Shown here piece by piece: positions 24,143 through 36,022 of a stretch of 64,000 nt of DNA. The notes beneath the pieces are model-generated. The model saw only the letters and a program-made list of their open reading frames with translations. It had not been told where the DNA came from and searched no databases. Source of the DNA: Peromyscus leucopus (taxonomy: Eukaryota; Chordata; Mammalia; Rodentia; Cricetidae); contig NC_051085.1 of assembly GCF_004664715.2 (NCBI RefSeq), positions 24,698,551 to 24,762,550 of the forward strand, given 5' to 3'. Positions within the stretch are counted from its first letter, which is position 1, and each line of letters opens with the position of its first letter. The position numbers were made by a program, and so were the translations under genes.

Positions 24143-25240
24143 TGAAGGAAGAAAGAAAATAGATTTATTAGGATAGGAGTGTAAAAGCAGCTAAGAAAAC
24201 AAGCCAACATAATTTTGCCAGAATGTCTAATTCTCTGCAACAATTTTTTTTTTTTTTAACCACAGCATCTGTCTCCATCAGAAAGGGAAAGAGGCAGTCC
24301 TTCATATTTTCTCTCAGGTTAGCAGTTGGCCACAGGCTGTTGGTGGGGTGGGGGGTAAACAAACTGCCAGAAACTCATGGATTCCTTGTGTTAATATCCA
24401 AATGGAAAACTCTTCAGGCATTTTTCACACGTTTTAGCGACTGACAGAGAGCTGATTAGGAATAGGAGAAAAAACCTAGGTGCAACAGAGTGTCCTGGCG
24501 ACATGAATATCAACATGGGTAGAAGGACAGTCATTATATTTTGGGAAGAAAATGAAATCTCTGCAAATTTACCTTTAAAGCAAATCTCTCCGTGGTGTTA
24601 ACATTTTGATACAAGAGATGAAATCCTTCACATTTGGTGGCTGTACCTTTATGTCACAGCCATCTATATTGGCTTAGACACTTGTTTATTTGTTTTTTAG
24701 AGAAAACGACACAGTACACCTTGATTCAAACTGATTTTCCTTATGCTCTGATTGTGTTTACAAGCGGGCACAAGAGACAATGACATAAGAAAAAGGATTC
24801 ATTCCAAGGTGCAAAACTACCATAGTTTCATTAACTCCATGTGGATAAGACTTTCCAAGGATTCGGCAGCCATATCTGACCTCTACTGACTCTTGAGATG
24901 GCCCATGCAACCATGAAAACATCAAGTTGGCTAGCCCAGCCCTCTCACCAACTCTCTGATTTGAGAGGTTCCAACGGGAACCTTTCAAGTCACATGGACA
25001 GCCTGCCAAGCATTGCCCTGCCTTGTTCTCAAAGCATAGAGGAGGCCAGCAGAGGGCAAGGGAGAAAGCAGTGAAGTGGAGACGTGTTTATCGGCCAGTC
25101 ACTGTGTCTTCTGTTTGCGTGACTTTGGCCTCTCTGGGAATTATTTGAGTTCCTTGCACCTAAGGCTCTGTGAAAGAAGAAGGAATGACTAAAAGGCTAA
25201 AAAACCAAAGGAAGGCCTACTACTTGGGGTGGAGTTTTAG
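24143..25240. other. no recognised feature
   Basis: No gene or clear repeat was recognised. Confidence 0.5.
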
Positions 25241-25264
25241 TTTAAGATAGGTTACAATTGTTTA

Positions 25265-25561
25265 TGGGGTGGAATATTTGCTTAATGAAACAAAGATGTG
25301 TTGCATTCTGTGTATGTGGCATTTGTTTAACTTGATAAAGCTGTGTTACTTTGCCTGTCTAAAACACCTGGCTGTCTAATAAAGAGCTGAACAGAGAATA
25401 GTAAGACAGGACTGGAATAGGTGGGGCTGCCAGGCAGAAAAAAATAATTAGGAGAAATCTAGGCTTGAGAAAAGAGAAGAGGAGGGTTGAGAAAAGAAGG
25501 AAAGGAGGATGCCAGGGGCCAGCCATTTAGCCACACAGCTAGCCAGGGAGTAAAAGGAAAG

Positions 25562-25608
<47 letters not shown>

Positions 25609-25622
25609 CTATATATAGAGAG

Positions 25623-25665
<43 letters not shown>

Positions 25666-25880
25666 TGTGTGTGTGTAAAAGAAAGATTAAAAAACTCAGA
25701 GGCAAAATGTAGTTAAAAAGAGAAGTAAGATAATTTAAGTAAGAAAAGCTGGCTAGAAATAAGCCAAGCTAAGGCCAGGCATTCATAAGTAAGAAAAGTC
25801 CCTGTGTGTTTATTTGTGAGCTGGGTGATGGGCCCCAAAGAGTAAAAAACAAACAAACAGAAAACCAACTATAACCACTG
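25265..25880 (+). repeat. LTR-like rodent repeat with internal microsatellites
   Basis: It begins near 'tggggtggaatatttgc' and contains 'tctaataaagagctgaaca'. Its end, 'gccaagctaaggccaggca', 'cattcataagtaag' and 'tttatttgtgagctgggtg', resembles other rodent class II LTRs. The body is expanded by (ATCT)n at 25564-25608 and (GT)n at 25625-25676. No TSD was found, so the ends are approximate. Confidence 0.6.
25564..25676. repeat. (ATCT)n and (GT)n microsatellites
   Basis: About eleven ATCT units, a short 'atatatagagagag' spacer, then about 26 GT units with one interruption. They lie inside the LTR-like repeat. Confidence 0.95.
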
Positions 25881-25984
25881 TAAGTCTGCTGAATGAACAT
25901 AACAATAAAATGGATCCTAACTTTATTCTGCTATACTCATAGATCTGTGCCTCACTCAGCCCTCATCAGGGAGACTTCTTTTCT

Positions 25985-26640
25985 CAGTAGACGGAAATTA
26001 ACTCAGAGTAATCCACAACTGGACAATTTGCAGAGAGTGAGGGATTTGGGCACACTCTGCCCTAAATAGGATGTCTCTATCAAAAACCCTCCCTCAAGTT
26101 TCAGGGATCTACATGGAAGAGGAGGTAGAAAGGTCGTGAGAGCTAGAGGTGATAGAGGAGTCAAAGCAAACAGTGTCTTTCAGACACAAGAGGGATGATA
26201 CAAATACGAACTCCAGAGACAGCCCAAACAAGACCCATACAAATTCAAGCCAGGCTAAACTCAAGCACAAGAAGGGAAAGTGGACACAAAGCCCCACCCC
26301 TCATCAAGAAGCTATTTGCAACTGGAACTTGCTAGGAAAGGGAAAATCAGCTTTCTCTACACTACAGGGTAGGCCTCATGCTCAGGAGCAGTTGGGCAAT
26401 GCCAAAGGGACTCTGTGTTTTGTTTGCTTTGGTTACCTATGTGTATTTTTTTGATTTGTTTGTTTTAATTTTGGAGTTTTTCTTTTGAAAGAGAAAGAAA
26501 GAACATAAAGTTGGGTGGGTATGGAGGAGGAAAGGAACTGGAAAGAATCTGGGGAGAGGAAAGAATAGGACCAAAGGGATGTTGTATGAAAAAAGTTCTA
26601 ACTCAATAAACATGGAAATATCAAAATGAAAATAAAAAAG
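25985..26640 (+). repeat. L1 3' UTR
   Basis: 'catcaagaagctatttgcaa', 'aggcctcatgctcagg', 'ttgggtgggtatggagga' and 'tctggggagaggaaagaat' appear in the order of a rodent L1 3' UTR, followed by an A-rich end. The 101-codon frame at 26149-26454 is within it and is not a gene. Confidence 0.75.
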
Positions 26641-26878
26641 AAACCACCTGAGACAATAGACAGCCTTGAATAAAAGAGTAAATTATTGTCAGAGAATGTA
26701 CATGCCTCAGAAATCATCAGAACTGGCACCCCTAGCTAAGAATATTTTCTAGCATATGTGTCACTCAAAAAGAGTAATTAATTAGTTCATTAAAACATAC
26801 TGAAATCCCTCCATAAACCAAATCTGGATGAGGATGTTTTCTTTTATATATTATACTTGAAGAAAAAATATAAAGACA

Positions 26879-27324
26879 TATGGTGGTATTTTATTTGTAC
26901 TGAAATGTGATTTTAATTGTATGTTAATAAATAAAGCTGCCTGGGGGTCAGAGCTATTAGAGCCATAGCAAGAGTGTGGCGGTGGTGGCGCACGCCTTTA
27001 ATCCCAGCGCTTGGTAGACAGAGCTAAGTAGATTTCTGTGTGTTCAGGGATACAGCCAGCATTGGAGACATATGCCTTTAAGACCTGGAGGGTTGTACAT
27101 ACAGGCAGTGACGAGGCAGTCATGTGTTTGGGTTTACAACCAATGAGAAGGCAGAACAGAAAGACTATGTAAGGACATACACACAGGAAGTAGCTCTCTT
27201 TTGGAGAGCTTGGAGCACCGCAGGAGGAAGGGTAAGATTTTAGCTCTGAGTTCTGACCTCTTGGCTTTCTCTTTTACATTGGTTCTGTGTTTCTTATTTA
27301 ATAAGATGGTTAGTTACATCTACA
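26879..27324 (+). repeat. solo LTR with exact 6-bp TSD and B1-like segment
   Basis: The 446-base element starts 'tatggtgg' (probably TG-initial with one change) and ends 'ttacatctaca'. Exact 'aagaca' copies lie at 26873-26878 and 27325-27330. A 6-bp duplication and CA end fit a class II ERV LTR. Inside, at about 26975-27080, lies B1-like sequence ('cacgcctttaatcccagc'), followed by a second short monomer ('catatgcctttaagacct'). Confidence 0.8.
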
Positions 27325-27429
27325 AAGACAAACTCCAGGAGGAGTGGGGCACAGGACTTGTGGGGGAGGGGAGTATAGATGCATGTGTGCTCCCTGTGTG
27401 TGGAGGCCATGGGTCAAGGTCAGGTGTGC

Positions 27430-27660
27430 CCTTCAATCATTCTCTACCTTGTTGTTCGAGACAAGGTCCCTCCCTGAACCCATAGCTCAGCTAGACAGGC
27501 CAGCCAGAAGATCCCAGAGATCAAACTCTCCCCCACCTCCTCAGCCCTAAGATTACAGGTTTGCCTCCACCATGCCTGGCTTTTCACATGGGTGCTGGGC
27601 AACAGACTTGGGTCCCCATACATGGGCAGCACCCCCTGAGTCATCTCCCCAGGCTCTTGG
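27430..27660 (-). repeat. B4/RSINE-type SINE
   Basis: The plus strand shows 'ttcgagacaaggtccctcc', 'cctaagattacaggtttgcc', 'caccatgcctggcttttc' and 'gagtcatctccccaggctc'. That is a B1-like part plus a tRNA/ID-like end in reverse, as in rodent B4 or RSINE1 elements. Confidence 0.65.
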
Positions 27661-28500
27661 TTGAAGTTCCTAAGAGGGTAATGGATCACAACAGACTTGT
27701 CTTTTAAAATTGAAAATGGTAATATTATAATATATTCATTTAACCAGAAGATCACGCAATGTCTACATCCATCCTTTTTGAATGTGAGAAGCGAAATGGG
27801 GAGAGATCAGGATAGTGACAAAAAAGCCCAGTGAGACTCAGAACTTATAATCACAAATAATGCTTGCAGCATCCTTGTGGGCCAACTGTCATTCTTGTAC
27901 ACACACATGTGTATATATATATATATAGACACACTTGTAAATGTATGTGTGTGCATGTGAGTGTTTATACATGCACTGATTTGTCAGCTCAGTTACTGAC
28001 CTATCTTCTTTACCACAGGAGGTGCAGTCTGACTCCCCTACCCCCAAGTGGATGGCTTGAAACTGAAAATAGTCTTAAACCGTACGTGCACTGCAGTTTA
28101 TCTCACATATACATATCCACGATGAAGTTTCATTTACGTATTAGATGTAATAAGATATTTATAACATGCAATAATAAGTAGGCCAATTATAGCAAAATGT
28201 TGCAATAAAAGTTATGGGAATGGCTTCTCTCCTTTTTCTCCTAACTTTATGGTTTGCTTTCATGTTCTTGATTAAAGGAAGTATTTTATGGCTTTTCGGT
28301 GTCATATCTGAGTTCCCTAGCATTATTATTCTTGAGCTTTAGATCATTATCGAGTAGAATAAGACCACAAGCATTTCAATACTTCAAGGGCCAATGAGAG
28401 GATGGCAGTTGCTAATGAGTAATTAGCAGGTCTACATATAGCGTGGATACACGGCACAAAGGAATCATTCCCAGAATTCTCCTTATTTGCTTATCCCACC
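27661..28500. other. no recognised feature
   Basis: Only short TA/GT-rich tracts near 27910-27960. No gene or clear repeat was recognised. Confidence 0.5.
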
Positions 28501-28504
28501 TAAT

Positions 28505-28605
28505 ATATGCAATAATTAGTATATTATTATTGCATACTTCTTGCCTGGCTTACTGGTCAATCAGCATTTTATTAAACCAGTGCACAAAAGCATTATCCCA
28601 CAGCA
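28505..28605 (-). repeat. LTR fragment
   Basis: On the minus strand it starts 'tgctgtgggataatgc' at 28605 and contains 'tttaataaaatgctgattg', matching the LTR start type seen at 12017 and 8678. It is truncated. Confidence 0.5.
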
Positions 28606-28606
28606 T

Positions 28607-28607
<1 letters not shown>

Positions 28608-28654
<47 letters not shown>
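28608..28654. repeat. (CA)n microsatellite
   Basis: About 23 uninterrupted CA units directly next to an LTR edge. Confidence 0.95.
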
Positions 28655-28656
<2 letters not shown>

Positions 28657-28679
28657 TCCTTCCCTAGAGGCCATGGGAA

Positions 28680-30800
28680 CTGACATGAAACCTAGTCATG
28701 AGGATTAAGCCGTTGATGACATCATAAACGCATGTGTTATTAGGACCTAGGGACTAGTTGCAAGACAAGTCACTGGGTACATAAGAGAAAGGTACATAAT
28801 GTCTCTGTGGCCTCCTGCTATTTCTTGGTTGCCATGAGATGTGCATCTTTCTTGTACCATGCTCTCTGTCAAGATGCTCTGTCTCACACATGCTCAAAGC
28901 AATGAAGCCGAGCAGTCATGCCCTGGAGGCTCTGAAACTCTGAACCAAAACAAATCTTTCTTCCTGTCAGCTGATTCTCACTTCCAAGGCTCTTTAGCAA
29001 TGGGCAACTAAGACAGGAAATTGGTACCCAGAAATAGAGTTGTTGCTATGACTACACCTGAGCATGAGATTTAGAAACCTTTGGAAAGTGTTTGTGAGAA
29101 GAATGTGGAAATGAGAAGTAGGCTAGAAAAGTGCCTAGAATGCTGTAAGTAGAGCTTAATAGGTGATGCAAGTGATTACACTCTGAACCCCAAAGACTAG
29201 AATGCTGACAGGAATGTGGACAGAAAAGATTATGCTCAAGAGGTTTCAGATGGAAATAAGCAGTTCACTTGGGATTAGACAAGTCCATTCATGTTACATT
29301 GTGGCAAATAACTTACATCAGATGCATGCCATGGACTTGAGAGTAAACTGTGTAGAGAAAAGAATTTGGTGGAGATTTCATGCTCTTAGACAGATATTGC
29401 TGGCTAGTTTTAGGTAGATTTACAGTGAAACTGTAAGCAAAAAGAGTATAACTATTTGAGGGGGGTGTGGTACATCCAGAAAAAGAAGTGTGTATAAAGT
29501 TGTAGTATAGAAGGGAGTGATTCCTACAAATTAGTGACATTATAAAGGAAAGCTAAATAGTTTGCAGAGGCACACTAGAAGAGATGGCTTGAAGGCATCT
29601 CAGGAACTGATCAGATTTTACCCATTGTAGGCTCGAGGTTAAAAAGTTAAAATCTCCTTTGAAAGATGTTGAGGAAGACAATTTCAGAGCAGCCTTTTGT
29701 TTTGTTTTGTTTTGTTTTGTTTTGTTTTGTTTTGTTTTGTTTTGTTTCTTTTTTTGAGACAGGGTTTCTCTGTGTAGCATTGCTCCTTTCCTGGAACTCA
29801 CTTGGTAGCCCAGGCTGGCCTCAAACTCACAGAGATCCACCTGCCTCTGCCTCCCGAGTGCTGGGATTAAAGGCGTGCGCCGCCACCACCGCCCGGCTCA
29901 GAGCAGCCTTTTTCCACAGAGTCTCCTAGAGATGCATCTGCTGGTGTGTCCAACTCCATGAGGACACTAAATACTCAGAGGATACTAAAGCCATGATTCA
30001 AGCAGACCTTGTGACTGCATGAGCTGGTGGTAGACCTTGGCCTTATCCACACCATGCTGGTTTTGCAGGCATACATAATGTTATAAGTATGTAGTCACAA
30101 ACACTTCCACCCACGTTTCAAAGGAAGGACCATGATCCAGGCAATGTGCAACAGGGTCAGAGTACCTACTGGATGCCCCCGAGAGGGTGATGGATAGAAA
30201 CTATGAGGGAGATCTCTAAGCTACACTGGAGATTCCAAGAATGTGGAATGTGTGCCAAAGAAAGAGGAATGCTGTGTATAGAGTACACATCAAGATTAAA
30301 AAAGAGGTCTTTCTGCAGCCAGAAAGATCATGATACCAAAAATCTCTAGAGCTCACAGTATGCCATCATGTGCCACTAATAACAGAAAGGCAAGCTACAA
30401 TATTTTCTCTGCTGTGGTTTGGTCTTACTTTAGGCTCATCCTTTCTCTGTGTCCCCATCACCTCCTTTTGAGATGGTAATGCTAATCTTGTTCCCATCAC
30501 ACCATTGTACTGCTTTTTAAAATACAAGTTCATTGGCTAAGAGTTTGGAGTCTTGAGTCTACGAGAAGAGTTTTGAACTTGGACTTCTGAACAGTGCTAG
30601 AGTTCCTAGACTGCAGGGAGCTATGCAGATAGGCTACATGCATTTTGAATTTTGAGATGGACATGTGCCTCTGGGGGCAAGTAGTCAAGTACAGTAGTTT
30701 AAATATGCAATGCCCCATGTAAAGGCCCTTATGTGAAAGCTTAATGCATATCTGTGGTACTAGTAAGACGTGAATGGATTATAAGAATAACAACTTCAAC
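28680..30800 (+). repeat. MaLR (ERVL-type) element, decayed
   Basis: The left part reads as the 3' portion of a MaLR LTR and 5' internal start ('aatgggcaactaagacagg', 'attggtacccagaaat'). Internal blocks follow ('gaaccccaaagactagaatg', 'ctaagctacactggagattc', 'ttttgaacttggacttct', 'gagatggacatgtgcc'), then a 3' LTR start ('agtttaaatatgcaatgccc'). It is collinear with known MaLR internal sequence, non-coding, and split by the B1 at 29699-29897. Confidence 0.65.
29699..29897 (-). repeat. B1 SINE with (TTTTG)n tail and exact 15-bp TSD
   Basis: A reverse B1. The flanks 'tcagagcagcctttt' are exact at 29684-29698 and 29898-29912. Its A-tail has become a pentanucleotide microsatellite, about nine TTTTG units at 29699-29746. 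It inserted into the MaLR element, so it is younger than that element. Confidence 0.97.
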
Positions 30801-31950
30801 ACATGAACTTCTTGTGACTGCATTTAGACCACGTCCAGTTCAACATCATCACACTGGCCCTGTTTTTAAGATTTTTGAGTTCTGGCCCATTTTGCTATCC
30901 TTTATGTTTCTGGACTATTTTCAAGCTGTAAATATATCTGAGTGCCTACATTCCACCAGTGTTCTATTTGCTAGTTGACAACGGAGAGAATGGATGTATG
31001 CAGGTATAAGACTGACAATTAACTAATTTTATTAATACTAATTCCCCTTTCTGAGCCAAGGCACATGAATTCAAAACAGAATCGATAGTGTGGGTATTCA
31101 CTGTGTAGTTAGGTAGAAAACTGTAGCAATTGCAAGACTGTAATTTGCTTAAACAATACTTAATAAAGGTTAATTCTACTATCTTCTAGGGTTTTGAGGA
31201 TTATTCAGTGAAGTATACATTATGCACATAAGAGACATCCAATGAATCTCAGTAATCATTTTGAATATTATACCACAGAACATTGTAAGAAGAGAACAAT
31301 AATGAAACAGCAGAGACTGTAGATATAGCCAAATCTGTATATTCTGAAGATTTTAGTTCATAGACAAATAAAATAATATTTATAAACCTTTGTAATGGAT
31401 TGTTAAACTTAGCTGGTCACTACCTTTCACCAACCCTACTGCTAAGAATGTAGTTACATCAGAAACACAGATTGCCCTATTTTGATGCGACTCACCTACA
31501 TGATACCCCAACAACATATTTGCTAAAAGAATAGATTTATTACATGTATTCTGTGACTGCAACTTTTTCCATAGTAGGGCTTGTCATTCAGAATCATCTG
31601 AATCCATGTTCTGAGGCCATCTCTTATCATCTTGGGAGTTAACAGCTGTGTTTTATGTTGATAAACCCAAAGTCAGCTTTGTGCATAAAAAAATCAACAA
31701 AAAGATGAAATTTCATAACCTGCACACAAAATCCAACCATGTGCTCCATTAACCTAGAACACACCTGAGGTACTAAACAGTAAATGCTAGCTTTTCTGCA
31801 CAAGTATTTCTACATGACTGGCACACAAAATTTTGTGCTCTACTATTTTAGACAAGAATTACTGGAGTATTTCTAGTTTTCTTCCAAAAATACATTATCT
31901 AGTATCTTAAGACAGAATTACAGCTAGGTATCATATGGTTTCTTGACCCA
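30801..31950. other. no recognised feature
   Basis: AT-rich. A weak MIR-tail-like part may exist near 31190-31280. No gene was recognised. Confidence 0.45.
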
Positions 31951-31954
31951 CGTG

Positions 31955-32095
31955 ACCACAAAGAGCAGCACTAGGACCTGGAAATGAAAATTCCCTGGCT
32001 CCACTCCAGATGTACTGAATGAGAGCCTCAAGGATGCTGCAATACCAAACTCTCAGGTAACTCTGGGCCATGTTAAAGCCAAGTTAGGAGAGACA
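31955..32095 (+). repeat. MER5-like DNA element fragment
   Basis: 'cctggctccactccagatg', 'tactgaatgagagcctcaa' and 'ggatgctgcaataccaaac' follow the order of MER5A-type hAT-Charlie non-autonomous elements, with the terminal repeats lost. Confidence 0.5.
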
Positions 32096-32920
32096 GTGGT
32101 AGCTTTGCGTGAGACTTAGACCCGGAAAGACAATGGCATGTTTTTCTCGTTCTTAAATGTTAGCTTTGAATTTTCAGACATATGTATTTCATGTGGAATA
32201 CTCTCAGAGGTCAGGGGATTAGTTAGGGGCCACAGAAAAAGGGGTGTTTACGGGAGAGGAGATAGAAAGCTTTAGTAAAACGGGTTAACAGGGAATAGTG
32301 GAACAGGAAGTGATAAATTAGGGTTTGGGAGGGCAGGGTAAAGTAGGGAATACTAGGATACATCATACTAGGGACCTCTCGAAAAAGTCCTGGAAACCCA
32401 CTGCTGCAGAAGATGAGAGACTTTATTTGATAAAAGACTGGAGCCATGAAAAAGTATGGTAATTTTCTCAGTGGCAGAACCAAAATCACATGAAATTTTA
32501 ATTCAGTATTCACTTTAACACTCCTGAGATCATATCTTAAGCCAAAACAACAAAACAAAACAAAAGCCAAAAAAAAAAAAAAAAAAAAAAAAAAGACTGC
32601 TAGGTAGAATTTGGAGTCTAAAATAGAGTCAGCATTTTTTTTTCAAAGTGTAAATTAACCAAAAGCTCCATAATTAAAGAGTTTGTGGAAAGTTTGTAGT
32701 AAATGGCTACTGGAAAGGAATCTTTCTTTCTGTCTGTCTTATCGTTCAGCTATAAACATACAGACCACGCAGACTCACACACAGTTATGCATAGGGGAAA
32801 TTCCACTCCGGATGCTTGATTCTTATAATAGAATCCTTCTTGCCCATGCCGTGTCTGAGAAAAGTGCACACCCACGTATGCTCCTGACCTTGGAAAGAAG
32901 CACCTTTAATAATTAAACCC
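32096..32920. other. no recognised gene; poly(A) run inside
   Basis: A 26-base poly(A) run lies at 32569-32594. The 115-codon minus-strand frame at 32223-32570 has no recognised domain. Confidence 0.5.
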
Positions 32921-32924
32921 ATTA

Positions 32925-33060
32925 CTTGAAGGCCGAGGGAGACAGATATCTCCTGGCCTACAGAGCTAGTTCCAGGACAGCCAAGGCTACACAAAGAAAT
33001 CCTGGCTAAAAAAAAAAGAAAAGAAAAGAAAAAGAAAAAGAAAAAAGAAAAGAAACAACA
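32925..33060 (+). repeat. B1-like SINE, 5'-truncated
   Basis: 'gaaggccgagggagacag', 'ctggcctacagagctag' and 'ttccaggacagccaaggcta' lead to an (A)nG-rich tail. The upstream third of B1 is missing or strongly diverged. Confidence 0.75.
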
Positions 33061-33079
33061 ACAAAAAAACAGGTTAAAT

Positions 33080-33212
33080 ATGGGAAGGACTGGTGTGTTT
33101 GTTCTGAGATGGGGTCTCAGGCAGCTCTGGCTGACCTCAAACTTGCAGCCAAAGGGGACCTTAAGCCCCTGATCCTCTTACCATCTGCCCCAAGGTCTTG
33201 CACCTCTATGCT
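33080..33212 (-). repeat. B4-like SINE fragment
   Basis: The plus strand reads 'gatggggtctcaggcagctc' and 'ctgacctcaaacttgcagcc', a B1-like part in reverse, then 'gtcttgcacctctatgcta'. It is diverged and joins the URR1 element. Confidence 0.5.
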
Positions 33213-33402
33213 AGGTTCTCAAACTGTAGCTTGAGACTCCATTGACAAACCTCTATCTCCAAAAATATTTACATTACAATTCATAACGGCAGTAAAATCA
33301 GTTACAAAGTAGCAATGAAAATAATTTCATGGTTGGGGGTCACCACGACATGAGTTAACTGTATTAAAGAGTTGCAGCATTAGAAAAGTTGAGAACTACT
33401 TA
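33213..33402. repeat. URR1-type DNA transposon (non-autonomous hAT)
   Basis: The terminal inverted repeat remnants are 'aggttctcaaactg' on the left and 'aagttgagaactact' on the right. The interior includes 'gtagcaatgaaaataattt' and 'catggttgggggtcaccacg'. It is the same family as 42889-43096 but appears here in the opposite orientation. Confidence 0.8.
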
Positions 33403-34217
33403 CTGGCTTAGGGATTCCTGTGTTCATTCTTGGTCAGGTTTTTTTGTTTGTTTTTGTTTTTTGTTTGTTTGTTTTGTTTTGTCTTCAAGAAAAGATATAG
33501 GATTGTGCTTTTTCTAGGTTCATTGAGGTAAGTTTGAAGTATGCTATTTTTTTTTATTAGCCTGCAATATATAGAATGTTTTGATTCATCTTCTGTTAAG
33601 CCTACCCATTGCTTCTAAGATAACTTGGTTACTATGCATTATATAATTAAAATATTTTGAGCTCAGTTTTCTATAATGTATTTGGAATTTTTATGTATAT
33701 GTATATAAAGAATATTAACCCATTTTTTTTTTTTTTGTCTAGGCAGTTCTTTGTTTTGGACGTTTTTCTTGACCAGTTTTAGCATCAGTTTTAAAAAATG
33801 GCCTCATAAAACAAATTGGAAAAGATTCCTTGGTTTTGTAAGAGCTTATATATGTTTAATATTATTTTCTCTTAAATATTTTTATAGCTTAGTAGGTAAG
33901 CAAGTTAGCCATAAGCTGACTTGTGGGGAATTATATAATAAAATTTTCACCTTATTTAAGAGATGATAGGGAGATTCAGACAATTCATATTTTCTTTAAT
34001 CAACATGGATGATGAATAGCCTGGAAAGTCTTCCAAGGCATTGAGCTATGAAGATCATAGAATTACCATATCACTTCTCAGGATAATTATTCCTCGAGAC
34101 AATAAAGTAAGGAAATACTTTAGCAAACCAGGACACCACTTGGTTCAAGTTATGTACACAGACATGTCTTCTAATAATAACTCATTTTGCAGCCAATGGC
34201 TATTACCTGCACACACT

Positions 34218-34258
<41 letters not shown>

Positions 34259-35090
34259 CCACACAACACACCTACAACCTGTTAGCGATCCAGGAGCCCC
34301 ACCCGTACCCCATAAACATTCACTCCAAACAATGGAGTAAATTTCTCCTCTTAATGACTACCAACTTTGGACAGTGTTAATTAGGTTTATTCTGAATATA
34401 TTGGTTGAAGCGTTGAGAGTATGCTTTGGCCTCAATTGGTTCTGGATGCATGCACAATAGGATGAAACTGTGTCTCCCAGTGAACTTTTAGAGAGAACCT
34501 ACTGTTTACCATCTTATACCTGTTCATAACTGGGCATACACATGATGAATAATGTACTATGAGAAGGGATGTCCACAGTAAAGAAGTAGTAATGTAACTT
34601 GTCAATCAACATAGAAAACCACTCCTTTTGGCAACTCTTCTTTCTCTTGAAGCCTATAAAAGGAAGCCTTAAACAGTAGGGAGAGTCCTTGATACCTGCT
34701 GTCACTCTTGACAGTGTGTTTCTTATCTGTTCTACCACCTTGTTTTGAATAAAGGTTTTTCTTACTTTGCATTCTCTGTGAGCTTTTTTTTTTCTTAAAT
34801 ACAAAGCCAAAGACCTGAAAACACCGAGCCTAGCTCCTAACCACTGTCACACCTTTCAGAAATAACCAATGCTTTATAACATTTATACATGCTTATGTTG
34901 TTTCATTTGAAAAGTTAAGTACCATTTCTGTTTCTTCTTGATAACAAAGGAAAGCCATCCACCAGTCCTTCAAGTAGTCTTTCCATGGTATACACTATTC
35001 CATAGTGTGTTCCCTCCTATGGTTTTGTTGCTCTGTTTCTTCCTATTTAAACTCCCTATCATTTTTAAGCTTTTTTTTTTTCATTTTTAT
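33403..35090. other. no recognised gene
   Basis: Contains T/G-rich runs near 33440-33480 and a (CA)18 tract at 34221-34256. The 99-codon frame at 34041-34340 passes through the CA tract and is not convincing. Confidence 0.5.
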
Positions 35091-35092
35091 GT

Positions 35093-35297
35093 TTTCATTA
35101 TATGTATGTGTGTCTGTGTGGGGACATGTACAAATGTAAGTACAGATTCCTGCAGAGCCCATACGAGACCATTGGATCCTCTGGAGTTGAAGTTATAGGC
35201 ACTTGTGAGTTGACTTGTATAGGGGCTGAGAACTGAACTCGGGTCCCTGAAAGAACAGTATGAGCTCTTAACCACTGAGCCATCTCTCCAGCCCAAA
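35093..35297 (-). repeat. B2 SINE
   Basis: On the plus strand the 3' edge reads 'gagccatctctccagccc', the complement of the B2 head, with 'gaactgaactcgggtccct' covering the B-box. The body follows in reverse to a GT-rich end. Two overlapping minus-strand frames are the SINE read as protein. Confidence 0.85.
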
Positions 35298-35379
35298 CTC
35301 CAAGTTAATAAATAGCATAGAGTTTGGCCTGTTTCTTTTTCCAAAAAAAATCTATCTGAATATCTCTGCTTTTCTGTGG

Positions 35380-35417
<38 letters not shown>
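35380..35417. repeat. (GT)n microsatellite
   Basis: About 19 uninterrupted GT units at the edge of a reverse B4-type SINE. Confidence 0.95.
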
Positions 35418-35419
<2 letters not shown>

Positions 35420-35755
35420 ACTCCTGTGTGTTCTTGTGCAGGTGCACATTCATGAGTGTGCACGTGTGCGTGGAGGACAGAAATAAAATTTGTGTGTCCT
35501 CCCTTAGGAACTGTCCACCTTGTTTTTTGATACAGGATCTCTCTTTGGCCTGGAGCTCACTGGTTAAGGCTATGTTGGCTGGCCAGCAAGCCTCAGGGAT
35601 CCATCTCCCCCTGCCTCCTCAACACTGGAATTGCAAGGCCACACCATCATTTCTGCGTTTAGTTTGTTTGTTTGTTCCATGTGTTCCAGAAATCGAATTC
35701 AGGTTCTAATGCTTGAACAGCAAGCATTTTACCAAACTATCACCCCAGCATACAT
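35418..35755 (-). repeat. B4/RSINE-type SINE
   Basis: A GT-rich end is followed by 'gtgtgcgtggaggacagaa', 'gatacaggatctctctttgg', 'cctggagctcactgg' and 'cgaattcaggttctaatgct'. This matches the reverse of a B4-type composite SINE. Confidence 0.6.
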
Positions 35756-35867
35756 CTCTAGTTTTTTTAACTAGTTTATTAGGCCTTTTACATTTAGTGT
35801 AATCGTCTGTGCACAGAGGTCAAAACTATCTGATTAATTTGCTTCATTTTATTGGTTTTGTTTGGAT

Positions 35868-36022
35868 TTTTTTTTTTTTTTTGATTGGGGTTGAGATAGA
35901 ATCTCCTGTTGTCCCAGCTGGCCTTGACTTTTCTGTGTAGCCAAAACTGGTCTTGAACTCTTGATCTTCTACTGCCACCTCACAATTTCTAGGAATACAG
36001 CTGTGCACCACCATGCCTGGGA
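35868..36022 (-). repeat. B1-like SINE, old
   Basis: A T-run is followed by 'gagatagaatctcctgttgt', 'ctggtcttgaactcttgatc' and 'ctgtgcaccaccatgcctgg', a reverse B1 with heavy divergence. Confidence 0.75.

Noticed and set aside
32223..32570. 115-codon minus-strand frame
   Set aside because: No domain and no splice or transcript context. Its hydrophobic residues reflect the base composition of the strand.
35087..35449. 120-codon minus-strand frame
   Set aside because: It is a reverse B2 element plus a GT microsatellite translated; a known type of false ORF.
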